This document shows, one piece after another, positions 29,331 through 39,917 of a stretch of 64,000 nt of DNA; position 1 is the first letter of the stretch; every line of letters starts with the position of its first letter. Source of the DNA: Volvox africanus (Eukaryota; Chlorophyta; Chlorophyceae; Chlamydomonadales; Volvocaceae); contig BSDZ01000103.1 in the NCBI GenBank assembly GCA_030268105.1, positions 2,422,501 to 2,486,500 of the forward strand. The letters are read 5' to 3'. The notes under the pieces were generated by a model. It saw only the letters and a list, made by a program, of their open reading frames with translations. It was not told where the DNA came from and did no database searches. Both the position numbers and the translations under genes were made by a program.

Positions 29331-31754
29331 CTACTCAATAGTACCATAAGTCTCACTCCTACTCCGTGTGTTGTCGACACAGGAGCTTGCAAAATCGGCA
29401 CTTAGGTAATCCCCGTGAGTATAGCCACCACTGCTAAAACTTGGCCCACCAGCCACCCCGGTACAGAAGTTCATGCTACTGTTGCTGGAATAGAGGGCTT
29501 CCTCTGTTTGAGCCTGACTACTACTGCAACGCCGGGGTGAATAGCGTGCCCTGGTGATGGCTGCATCCCCACCCCCACCCCTTGCCCAACCTCGGCCATT
29601 GTAAATGTTGAACAGCCTAGCTGTGTGGTTGCCCGATGGTGAAGCAAACATCCAGCTTTCCGCGGTAGATGGGTGCGCTGCACCCAACACAACAGTCTCA
29701 AACGCAGTAATGGCACCGATGCCGCCATCGCTACCTTCTCCTGCTGGCTCTGATGCCAATGTCGGAGGCCGCAAGAATCCGAGCAGGTCGATGGTATCAG
29801 GAGACTGCATTGTTCCACTGCCACCACCATCATCACTCTGCTTGCGGAATGAAGATCCAGCCGATGGCCTTAGAAGCCCTGGTACCCTGACATTCCTAGC
29901 AGAGGGAGGATCGGGTGTCGTACCACTGATGCCAGGCCATTGCTCTGCAATCACTGTAGAGCTCTCATCAGAAGATGGCCTCTCACCTCTGGACAGGTTG
30001 TCCATGTGGAACTGCTGTGGAGAACGAATTATTTGTAGATTATCAACAGTGGCAGTGCGAGCATCAGCATCAACCACACATGCATCAGATACACTGGAGG
30101 ATGGCCAAAGGTCGAGCCGCTGCTGCAATGGAAGCGCTAGAGGTGGCTTGTGTAATTTTTGTTGCTGCTGCTTCCCCTTTATGGAGTCTCGTGATTGTTG
30201 TGACTCGGCATTTGAGTTCTGCAATGCACGGGGAGAGAGGGTAATCACAGACCCGGCATTACCTAGACTGGTCATGCGGCTACTACTGCTGCGCGTGCTC
30301 ATAGCAGTAGCAGTCACAGCCCCAAGGGCCACCAATTCTGCTGTTTTTACCGCACGCGCCACACTTTCAAAGCTGACTGCATGGCTGCTGCTGTTATCGG
30401 GGAAATGACCGGCGGAAGTTAGCAAGGATGTCGTCGAACTGAAACCAGTTGAGCAATCCAAGGCTCTGCTGCCCCTGCCGCTTCTATGCAGGTGCAGACG
30501 ACCCGTTGGAGGGTATTCAGGGATGGTGCAATAGTCACCATCAACACTCCAAGCGTTATAATCACTGTTTCCACCATGCACGCTTGTGGAAGGCTGTGGT
30601 GATGGCAGAGACGACGTCAGTAGCCCCACTGCATCTTTGGCATCCTGCTGGTCCTCAGCATTGAAGCGGGCAGCCTGAGCTGCAAGCGCCACGGCACGCC
30701 GTGCTCTCGTTAGTCGGGTGGCGCGTGACAGTATCCGCACCCATGGCACTATAACGCCCGTTGCCAAGCTTCCGGACTGCTGCTGCAAATCTGTCGGTGG
30801 CAATGATGTAGGGGGCTGTGGCCACGTGAAGGGCAATTTATGCTTCGAGATGTGCGCACGGCTTAACGGACTAAGAGGTTGGCGCTGCGGCTGCTGCGGC
30901 TGTTTCTGTGACTCCATCTGCTGATGCGCCTGTGCCTCCTGCGGCGCATGCTGCGGTGGCTGTTGCTGCCACGGCGGCGGCGATAGGTTCGTTTGTTGCA
31001 CCAGAGGCAGTCGCCCTATTTCTGGCGACGCCGTGGGGCGCAGCAGCAGCATCTGATGGTGTCGCAGTGCCCCTCGCTCCCTGTCTCTCACATTGAAAGG
31101 GTTATTAATGTGTGTTGAACCCAAGAGCCATGACTCCTCAGCAGCAATTCTGCCCTCATTAACGCTCAAGGGGCAGTTGCTGATGGCGTTGGGCATGTCC
31201 ACATGCACTGATGTCCCCTGTCGCTGATCAATTGCCGCCAGTCCTGCCAAACCCAGGAGGCCCTGGCCCTGGGCTCCGAACCTCTCTGGAACCCGGCAGG
31301 CTGAGCTGGATGGAGGCGTCGCAGTGGAGCTCTCACCCACCTGGAGGATGTTGGCTGTATGGCTTCGTGGGGATGCCAACATTCTTCGCCGCCTCTGTCG
31401 ACGTTGTGCCCATTGGTGATGGTAGTGTGGAGAGGCAGGTGGGGACTGTCGCTCCTGAGGCGTGCTGCACTCATGATTGTGCCCAGCTTGCTGCTGCATC
31501 CGCATCTTCACAAGGCGGTGCACCACGGGCTGTGGAACACACCGTGGCTGCTGGCGGCTAGGCGCTCTTGGGATACAAATCGCCCGGCACTGAAGGTGTC
31601 TTTGCTCCGGCAGTGCCCTGTCCTGATGATTCTGCTGACAGGCTGAATTCCCGGCTCTAGCTATGTAGCCCGCTGACGGCAGGTCGAGGTTGGCCGTGTC
31701 AGAATCCACAGGGCCAGTGGTGAAAGTAGTTCCTGGCAAACCGCGATGCAGATC
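29331..31754 (-). CDS. Low-complexity protein, C-terminal exon
   Basis: A minus-strand frame of about 800 codons ends at TAG 29333-29331 (...ETYGTIE). It is rich in Ser, Gln, Pro and Ala with no catalytic domain. One predicted helical stretch of about 40 residues (around 30760-30620) is rich in Ala, Arg and Leu. Most of the rest would be disordered. No good ATG marks its start, and AG acceptors occur near 31754 and 31682, so I read it as a terminal exon. The acceptor near 31682 (GTCAG|CGGGC) would fit the phase of the large exon ending at 34448, making one gene of both; this is unproven. Family and function are unknown. Confidence 0.45.
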   Translation of the reverse strand, partial: DLHRGLPGTTFTTGPVDSDTANLDLPSAGYIARAGNSACQQNHQDRALPEQRHLQCRAICIPRAPSRQQPRCVPQPVVHRLVKMRMQQQAGHNHECSTPQERQSPPASPHYHHQWAQRRQRRRRMLASPRSHTANILQVGESSTATPPSSSACRVPERFGAQGQGLLGLAGLAAIDQRQGTSVHVDMPNAISNCPLSVNEGRIAAEESWLLGSTHINNPFNVRDRERGALRHHQMLLLRPTASPEIGRLPLVQQTNLSPPPWQQQPPQHAPQEAQAHQQMESQKQPQQPQRQPLSPLSRAHISKHKLPFTWPQPPTSLPPTDLQQQSGSLATGVIVPWVRILSRATRLTRARRAVALAAQAARFNAEDQQDAKDAVGLLTSSLPSPQPSTSVHGGNSDYNAWSVDGDYCTIPEYPPTGRLHLHRSGRGSRALDCSTGFSSTTSLLTSAGHFPDNSSSHAVSFESVARAVKTAELVALGAVTATAMSTRSSSSRMTSLGNAGSVITLSPRALQNSNAESQQSRDSIKGKQQQQKLHKPPLALPLQQRLDLWPSSSVSDACVVDADARTATVDNLQIIRSPQQFHMDNLSRGERPSSDESSTVIAEQWPGISGTTPDPPSARNVRVPGLLRPSAGSSFRKQSDDGGGSGTMQSPDTIDLLGFLRPPTLASEPAGEGSDGGIGAITAFETVVLGAAHPSTAESWMFASPSGNHTARLFNIYNGRGWARGGGGDAAITRARYSPRRCSSSQAQTEEALYSSNSSMNFCTGVAGGPSFSSGGYTHGDYLSADFASSCVDNTRSRSETYGTIE

Positions 31755-31766
31755 CTGTGCAATCAA

Positions 31767-32829
31767 TGAGGATAAGGGAGCGGAGAAAGGGTTGGCCCAA
31801 GTGGTTTAAGCATCACATGGGCCAAAACATAGAGGATCTAGTGTAGGGAGATTATAATAAATTTAATGGTCATACATTTATAGATTCCTAGGTTATGGAA
31901 ACCTTCGTAAATATTTTGCTATTCCCTGGAAGCTGCTTGTCTGTGTGAAGGTTGTCCCTAAAGGTTGTCCCTGAGCTATGTAATAAGATTTAGGGTAGCA
32001 TAGATCATGCCTCCTTACGAAGGTGGCCAATAAAGTTTGTTCCATACGCAGATTGGTATAGCATTTGCATCCATGTGGCCTGAGGACAGGACCTGTACTG
32101 CTGGGCATCCGGCTGGACGATCATCTTCACCAGCTGTCAACGCATCCCTTAAACGATCCGTTACTTAAGTTATTCTGGGAACAGCTGATGTCAGCAACGT
32201 GTGCGCTGCAACTTCAAAACAACATCCAACAATGATCCTTTGGAGTTCTCTCGACCGTCGTCGACATTTCATGTATTGATTGCAACTATCGTCTGCCGGT
32301 TTCTTCTGAAACCGGGCATGTCAACGGGCACCTATCCTCACGAGTTAACTATTAAAGGACCCACGGGTGATTTGACATTACTTTGTTCACCAATCTGCCA
32401 TCTCAACACCGGACACGGCGCTAAGGCCAGAGATAAAGATAGTTGCAGAGGACGTATACTGTCAGCGGCAAAGCAGCAAAGCCCTTACCTTTGGGATGGG
32501 TAATAAGAACGGAGACCTCGCCAGTCCTGCCTCGCCTCCCGCACTGCCCCGCCAAGCAGGGGATTGCTGCAGCGGTCCGATTGGCGGCCCCGGTAGCTGC
32601 TCTGCAATATAATCCCGGGGAACCCAAGTGCGCATTACAGCGCACACGTGAATTTTATATGCTGGCACATGGAAACGCTTCTGCAACACTGGTTGTGCGG
32701 TTTGGTGTCGCTCCATTAGCACTTCTTGTGCAACGGTTTGGAAAAAGCAGTTTTTACCCTGCGTCATTGTTGGAAGCTACACAGACACGTACACATCCCC
32801 CGCCCTCAGTGCTTAGGCTTTGAGCCTTT
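31767..32829. other. Intron or intergenic sequence
   Basis: No supported gene. If the frames at 29331-31754 and 34448-39511 are one gene, this is part of its intron. Composition is like the rest of the algal sequence, unlike the AT-rich patch that follows. Confidence 0.4.
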
Positions 32830-33198
32830 AGCGTACAGAACGATGTCTACCTAGATCAATATGTTAACAATTTCTTTAGTTTTGCTTACATCGCTAAACA
32901 GTTTAGTTACAATAATTTTTTATTGAAAAGCAAAAACACTGCAGGATTATCTTTAAAATAGCGATAAAAGGAGCTGGATTTGAATATGGGATGAATCCTG
33001 GTGAAAGTGCATTTTGCGGTCCTAAACCAGGATTTGTTTTGACCTGAAAATACCGCTAAATTAGAACTGTCTTAACGTAAATTTAAACAAAATACCTCTT
33101 CCCTGTATAGCTTAAACTGAATCACCCCATCCGTTTGATTCTTGAAGTTCGTACTTAAAATTAATATAATCCGTCCCTTGAGAGAAAATGGTTTTATT

Positions 33199-33270
33199 AT
33201 GCCAAAAACTATTGTTGTAGCAATGTCCGGAGGAGTATATAGCTCTGTGCAAATAGCAAGAGCTTTATAG
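33199..33270 (+). pseudogene. mnmA: MnmA (tRNA 2-thiouridylase) N-terminal fragment
   Basis: ATG at 33199 followed by 23 codons to a TAG: MPKTIVVAMSGGVYSSVQ and a few more residues. The PP-loop of MnmA enzymes, which thiolate U34 of certain bacterial tRNAs, reads VVAMSGGVDSSV. Here all of it is present except Asp, changed to Tyr, which would disable ATP binding. A purine-rich stretch (AGAGAAAATGG) sits upstream. Only the N-terminus is left. Other PP-loop enzymes share SGGxDS, but the preceding TIVVAM fits MnmA best. Confidence 0.65.
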
Positions 33271-34002
33271 GGCTTTTGCACGGTATTTTCTGAAAGAAGC
33301 AGAATGCTAACCTAAATACTCTTTGGTATTAGTTCCTGGGATATGTTCAAAGGCAACAGGTTCTTGAGCTTCGATGCAGCTCCATTCAGGGCGCACATAG
33401 CCAGTTTTCGAAGTATAACCTCGAGCTAGCCGATGTAGAAATGTTAACCAGACATTTTGTGGACTCAGAAAATCATTGTAAGCAGCTAATAGCAGCAAAT
33501 TTGATGTCCTATCCTACCTTCTTTCGTAACTTCCTTCCACCAATTGTAAGACCAAAAAACAACTGCTCCGCCACTAAAAATGCTAAAATATTCTGCCTCC
33601 TGCAGCTATAAAACTACTGAACATAACTCCTGAAAAATCACTTTCCTGAATTGTTGCGCTAATATTTTCTCTATTTTCGAGTACCAATTCTCTCCAAGAT
33701 ATCCCAGCCAGGCTGTTTTAACAGCAAGCTTCCAAAAGTCATTCAGGAACAGGCCAAAGCGCAGTTATCTCTTTCATGGGAAAGTTCTAAAAAGTGAAGA
33801 TGAGGTTGTAGATAAATTCTGGGATAACATATTAGTTGTGGGCGATGCTTTAGGTCAAGCTTCTTTTATTATTACGGGGGATTTATATGTATGCTAGGTG
33901 TTATGGACCGTTGGATTGCTCCTTTATAATTTTGCGTGATAAGATTCATGACAGAGTGGTTTTCATACCTGAATTGGTAATTAATCTGGTCAATTTAATT
34001 TT

Positions 34003-34161
34003 CCGGCCGAGTTTGAAAGATCGTTGATTAAAGAAAGACAACTTGAAGGTATTAGCTTAGCAAAAAAGAAAGGACTTTACAAAGGCAAGAAATTGCTCCA
34101 TATCATTTATGGTGTACTTCAAAACAAAACTCTTTTTAACGAAAAAATTGAGGCTATATAA
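34003..34161 (+). pseudogene. Serine recombinase (resolvase/invertase) fragment
   Basis: 52 codons ending in TAA encode AEFERSLIKERQLEGISLAK followed by KKGLYKGKK. This is the signature end of the catalytic domain and the E-helix link of resolvase/invertase family serine recombinases, which move or invert bacterial plasmid and transposon DNA. The N-terminal catalytic Ser region is missing, and the C-terminal helix-turn-helix is cut or changed. Such genes are frequent in AT-rich intracellular bacteria, supporting a bacterial origin for the surrounding patch. Confidence 0.65.
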
Positions 34162-34447
34162 AAAAACTGTTGACGTCCAAGATGGTATCTGCAGTAGCTA
34201 CAGGTATATTTTTTTACCATATACCGATAAGAATACGTGTGGCAAGTAGTGTTGATGCGAATATCGATTGGTAGTGGTACCAAATTTAAAAAACATGACC
34301 GAGCTAAAACATTCTCGGGGTATTTCATGGGCAAAATTAAAAACTGTTAGATGTAGTAGAAAAAATCCTACATGAACACTACATTTTCCTGTTTGGATGT
34401 AGGACCCGTGCAACGGAACCCTTACAAGGGAAGTGAGGCAAACTTAC

Positions 34448-37400
34448 CTTTCTCATCTGCCAGTTGCTCACCCATCTGTCCTGCTAACACTCCCGGTCGT
34501 CCTGTTGACTGTTTTGGTGATGCTGCCGCCATTACCGCTGCTGTTGCTGCTGCTGCCGCTGCGGCGGCGACAGAAACGAAATCGAATCCTGACATACGGG
34601 GCTGGGAAGAAGTCGGATCGCCACCTATATCTGGCACGTACGGGAGTGACTGACATTTCGATGGCAATGGTGGCGGGGTTCGCGAACCTTTTGCGTTGAC
34701 GGCGTCGTCTTTTACGGACCCACCGGAGGTGGTCACATATTGCGATGCCTGGATTGCTGTGGCAGCTTTGCTGCTTCTGCCTTGGTATCCGCTGCTCGCA
34801 AGCCCAGCGTTTGCCGCAGCTGCTGCACGCACCAGGGGTATGTTGCAGCCGCTGATGCCGGCAACGCGCGGGTTGCCAGTCGGAGTGACCGAAGCAGCGG
34901 TAGCAGCAGCAGTCGTAATAGTGGTTGGCGGAAGGCCGCCGAAAAGGGGGTTGGAGCCTGCATGGATCCTGCTTGCAGGCTGCGGCGGCAGCGACTGTGG
35001 GGGCGCCACAACCTCCGCTGGACTCCGATGCCTCGAATTCACAATCGACCCGACGACCAGATGCACGGCATCACGCAATTTTAAGCCATACGCAGCTATC
35101 GGCAGTCCCGCCTGCCGGTCCAAGAGGACATGCCGGAGAGCCTCCGCACCGGCATCAATGGCGAGTGGCAGGTACGATATGGCTGACTGTGGTGGCGGTC
35201 GCGATACCCCCTGGGCCGTGTCATAAGCATTCAGGTCATCACCATTACCACCGCCACCGTGACTATGAATTATAGCTCCGATCCCCGTACCAGCAACGCC
35301 ATGCTGTAGCAAATTACTACGATTCCACTCTCCGTCGACGCACTCTCCGTCGACGGCTGGAGGCGCACCTCGCTGATCTGGGGCAGATCTTCGTTCGGAT
35401 GCGGGATCCGTTTCCGAATGGGGCACTGTGTATCCCAATTCCCCCCTTTGTGCCCGAGCACCAGGCGCCTGGAACCAGCGCCACCCATTACGACCGGCTG
35501 CGTTGGCGTTAGTCCCGGATTCGATGACGGCAGCAGGGCTGACCCCATCCTCTGCATCCTTAGGTGCGACACCTGCTCGCCTGTGCTGTCCCTGCTTACT
35601 GTCCAATCGGGAAACCCCCATTCGGTGAGGCGCTGCTGACATCCAGCCGGGTGGTGGTGGTAAGTGGGGACGTAGCGCGTCCCAGCTTTGGCCGAGCCGC
35701 CCCATCCGTGGAGACTGAGAGTGCTGGCGGTCACGATACCGCCATTTGCAGCTGTGGCTGTGACTCCTTCGGCTGCGGCTACGGCTCCTTCTGCTTTGCC
35801 TGTGTTGGGCGCCTTCCTTGTGACGATGAAATCCTGGAAAACCATCACGTGACGCTCCAGAGCCACTCACCGTCTCTGAGGCCATCCCCAAAGAGAGAGA
35901 TTGTAAAGATGGGGACGACGGCAACGTGGGGGAGGACGGAGAGGACCCGGAAGATGAGGAAGAAGATGAGATGGGATGCCTGGGCGGCGTGCTGCGGCAC
36001 ACCCACCGCCCCCGTCTGTAGCATTTTCCTCGTTGCGGACTGCTGCCGTCGGGGCAGCCGTCCGCTTTATCTTCCATTCGCTGTGGCCGACCTGCCAACT
36101 CTAAACCACCAGTGCATCGCCCACCATTACCACGAACCCTAGCACGCCCAGTACCGCCTGTACCTTGCCCTGAAACGGCGCTTGAAGGTGGTGCTATGCG
36201 CACCTCCATAGCGCTGGCAGCTGGTAAGTGAGGGTGGAAGGTAACGTTGCTCTGATCATGGTCGACAGAAGCGGCCCGGCGGCCAGGGACCATCGCTGCT
36301 CGTGCCTGACCAGGTCCCGCCTCGGGGTGCGGTTCCTGTGCTTGCGATTGCACATGCGGCTGAACTGGAAATGTTTCTCTGGCGCAGCCGTCGACAGAGG
36401 TCTCCATTCTGTTTTCATGTGCAGAAGTGGTGGTGGCTGTGATGAAATCGGTGGAGACAGCATCACCCGGTGGTGGCTGCGATGATGACGGTGGCTGTGA
36501 AGTGGTTTGGTCTGTGCCAATAACAAGCGAAGCGGCCGTTGTTTGAGGAACGGGCAGTTGTTGATGTTGCATAAGCTGCAGGCCCTGACATAGCTGTTGC
36601 GTTGGGCTGAGGATTTCCTGTCGATGATGGTGATGACGGTGAAGCTGTTGCCCAGGCTGCAGACCCGATTGAAGCTGCTGCGCTGGCTGCGGTAGCTCCT
36701 GTACCTGCAGCCGCTGTGTCAATTGCCGCTGTTCTTGTAATTGCTGCTGCAGTAGCAGCAATGCCGCTGCCTGAATCTCCCCTGAGACCTGCAGTAGCTG
36801 CAACAGTAGCTGTTGTTGCTGCTGCTGCTGAAGTGATGAACCAGGCAGTACCAGCTGTCTGGGCGGCTGAGGTAGCTGTTGCAGCTGCTGCATTTGGTCC
36901 AGCTGTCGCAGCTGCTGCAATCCTTGCAGCTGCAGAAGCGAAAGTGAGGCTGTCAGGGGCTCTTCCGGCTGTGAGATACGCACGGGGCCCGGCATGGCCG
37001 CTGCCGCTGCGGATGCAATCCGAATATGCTGCTGCTGTGCCGCGGCCGCCGTAGCCGGCACTCCTGGCGGGATATTGCATGTTACTGCCGCGTACCTACC
37101 GGCGGCTTTCGGGCCTGCCATTCGCGGTGACGTCACAATGCCGCCCAAAGACTGATGCTGCAATTCCTGCAGAGGCAAGCGGGGAACCTGAGCCATTCCG
37201 CTCGGCGAGCTAGGCGCCGGGGCTACACGCGTTACAACAGCATTGAATGGCCCACGACCGGCGCCAGAAGAAACCTTGGCGTCGCCTTCACATGCATGCG
37301 CTAATGAGCTGCCACAATTGGGATTCTCACGTACGGCGGTCACAGCGGCAGCTTCGGGTCTGGCCGCTGGTTGCATGTTCTGGCGTTCCACTTCACTGAG

Positions 37401-39511
37401 GATGCTGACCAGGCTGTGAGTACTGCCGCGAAGGCTGGCTGCCCCAAGGCTACCACCGCCGCTGCTGCCGCGACCAGCGGCAGCACTATCTTCATCGGAG
37501 CTGCTAACAGACCGGTGGGGCTGTCCAGCCGATGCAGCATCACCGCCACCACCAACACTCTGGCCATCGGAGGCGGCAGTGGCGCTTAAATGTGAGGAGA
37601 CAGTTGGCTCTGGTAGTAGTGGCAATTGCTCACCCGTTGCCTGTTGACGGTTGGCGGTGGGACTCGAGGCTCCGGGGGATCCTGGTTGTGTGCTCCGAAA
37701 CTGCGGCCCCTGGCGAGGCTCGGTAATACGTGTGGCAGTACTAGCGTCCGCGGCAGGAAACCCCTGACGGAGTTGGCTCTTTAATGCCAATACGTCGGTG
37801 TTTTGTTCCTCCGCATCAGTCTCCGAAGTGCCAAGCACGCTGTTACCAGATTGCTTGAACCTGCTCAAAGACGATAATGACGAAAAATGGATAAGCGACG
37901 GTGTGGGGCATTCATCGATGGCGCCGCTTAAAGCAGTCTCACTCAAACGTAGGAGTGGGACAGAGGCGCGACGTTGCGGCCAAGGACCGGCGCTCGACCC
38001 CATGTCGGGATGCCTGCTGTTGCCACTACAGACACTTTTGCCAGATATTTCGCCATGGTTGCCGCTAGACCCTTGGCTTTGCCCGTCCATGATTGCTGCC
38101 GTTGCTGTTTCAACACTAACACCTGTAGATTTTGAAGTCACGACGAAGGTTGAGCTCGCAGAGATTGCACCAGGCGCTGCTGCTACCATACCTCCGGCAC
38201 GGGCCGAGCCGTCCCGATTTGAACTCTCAGATCCATGCTGGCTACGTGAGCCCAACACTGCGAGTGGGCTGCTCCCCGCCACTGCTACCGCAGCTGCAGC
38301 GCCACTGCCACCAGCCACTCCTAGCGGCACGCCTAGTCCACCTGCCGCCTCCGAAACCGCCACCACAGCAGCCGCGACCGCGTCCGCTCCACTCCTGGTG
38401 ATGCTGGCGCGCAGACCAGGGCTGCTGCCGCCTGTAGGCCGTGTGCTGGTGCTGACGGGAATCTCTTGTCCGCCGATAACACCACCGATGCCTGAAGCGG
38501 CGAGCTCCCTGCCCTCGCCCAATGCCACGGCCATCACTGGAGTTGGGGAAAGGTTTAAAGTGTCTGCAGCTAAAGCCAGCGGAGGCACCGGCGCCAGCGC
38601 TAAAGCCTTTATATCCCCTGCCATACCATTTCCAAGTCCTAATCCAAATCTTGATATCCTGGAGACCGATTCCTCAACGTTCTCCGCCGCGGCAGCCTGA
38701 GCTGCCTCCAAGGCCCTGGCGAATGGCCCATCAGCACTAGCGACCGCTGCAGCAGAGGCACCGTCGTCCGGCGAAACCACTAGTACCGCATCATCGTCAT
38801 CGTGGCTGCCCGCTGCAGCACGCCTCTCTCCGGCATTGGCCACACCAACGAAGGATGACGGCACGAAGCTGTCCCTGGGGGGCTGCCTATCAGGGTTCGA
38901 CCACTCAGGCGCGGGTCCTAAGCTTGCCCCCGAAGGCTCTGAGACTCCAGATGTGACGGCACCGGCTGGTGATGCGACGGGCATTTCCTCTAAGCCAGGT
39001 AGGCTAAGGTTGGCTGGTCGGATTGAAGAACCGCTGTTAAGGCGTGAGATGGGGGATGTGGTAGAGGAAGAGGAGGAGGAAAGACTGCCCAGCATCCAGT
39101 CGGGTGGCGATGCGCGTGTGGCGAAGACACTGGGACCGCGGGATGCCGCCGCCGACCCCTGAATGGGTGCGGTTAGGTTAACCGCGAACTTCTGTGCTTT
39201 CTCCGACCCTTGCCCTGTAATCTCGGTAGACGAAGCAGCATTGCCACAGTTTGCGGTCCTATCGGTGACCTTGATATCGCCCATCTGCGTCGGGACCAGG
39301 CTCGCCTCGGGTGCAGATGATTTCGCCTCCAGGTTTTCCAGCATCATCTGGCTGGACAGTGTGCAAATTCTCTCAGGACTGCCGGACATCGCACTAATGG
39401 GCGGCAAAGTGGGCTCATTCAACTCGGCCGCTTTGATGCTGGTGCTGCGCTGCAAGTGGGGTCCGCTCATCGCAAGTCCCTCAGCGGGCTGCTCATCGAC
39501 CTCCAAATTAG
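34448..39511 (-). CDS. Large Gln/Ser/Ala-rich protein, 5-kb exon
   Basis: A continuous minus-strand frame of about 1,690 codons. The left boundary is a strong donor (GAGAAAG|GTAAGTTT at 34448/34447). On the right an acceptor is likely at CGGACGTCAG|GCATC (exon start about 39511). The next in-frame ATG is near 39470. The product has a Ser/Ala-rich first half, a Gln-rich core (about 36990-36540, with runs of Gln/Leu), a His-run, a Ser-run, an Arg/Ser-rich segment (about 35830-35740) and a more ordered C-terminal stretch (about 35200-35050: YLPLAIDAGAEALRHVLL). No enzyme domain is recognised. It would be mostly disordered, perhaps a scaffold or regulator; that is a guess. Antisense frames here are also open because of the repeats. 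Confidence 0.55.
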
Positions 39512-39917
39512 ATGCCTGACGTCCGAGGAATGATGTGTACGGGAAGAGTAAGAGCACCGCACATGTCTTAGCAAGACGTACGACAAGTCAATACATCGGG
39601 TCAAAAACCTGGGACGCTGAGTGGCAGCGCGGTGTCCTGCTCGCACGGGACTCATCGCTAGGTTGCCCCCTGGGGGTGTGTCCTTGACGTTGGATGTTTG
39701 CCTTGTAAATGCACACCTGGGAAAATACGTTTCATATACGTTTCTTGGACCATGTGACATCCCATCCCATCACATCACATCACATCCCATGACGCCAAAC
39801 GTTGTGATGCGTAACGTAGTGGAGTCACGATTAACAGTCGCCGGCTTAATCCTTCCTAGCCAACGGCTTAGGAAGTGACAAATCCAATGTCCCACGACGA
39901 GTCCAGGTGTTATTACT

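Larger units (their letters stand above)
32830..34370. other. AT-rich patch of bacterial-type sequence
   Basis: Base composition drops abruptly to AT-rich compared with both flanks. Two stretches encode fragments of bacterial protein families (33199-33270, MnmA; 34003-34161, serine resolvase). Other open pieces have bacterial-like codon use but are not recognised (for example minus strand 33498-33307, and plus strand about 33745-33890). The pieces are short, in mixed orientation and broken by stops, as in decaying transferred DNA. AT-rich genomes and these gene families fit a Rickettsiales-type endosymbiont. I recall reports of Rickettsiaceae living in volvocine algae and of rickettsial-like sequence in a Volvox nuclear genome. 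The source is inferred. A contaminant or chimeric assembly is the main alternative. Confidence 0.6.

Noticed and set aside
29605..30408. 267-codon plus-strand frame
   Set aside because: Antisense to the minus-strand exon 29331-31754, with no splice-linked neighbours. The minus frame is longer.
32830..34370. AT-rich patch as mitochondrial or chloroplast DNA
   Set aside because: MnmA and serine resolvase are not organelle-encoded in green algae, so bacterial origin fits better.
36463..37080. Ala/Thr-rich frame of 205 codons on the minus strand and an Ala-rich frame opposite
   Set aside because: Other-frame readings of the Gln (CAG/CTG) repeats of the 5-kb exon; trinucleotide repeats keep all frames open.
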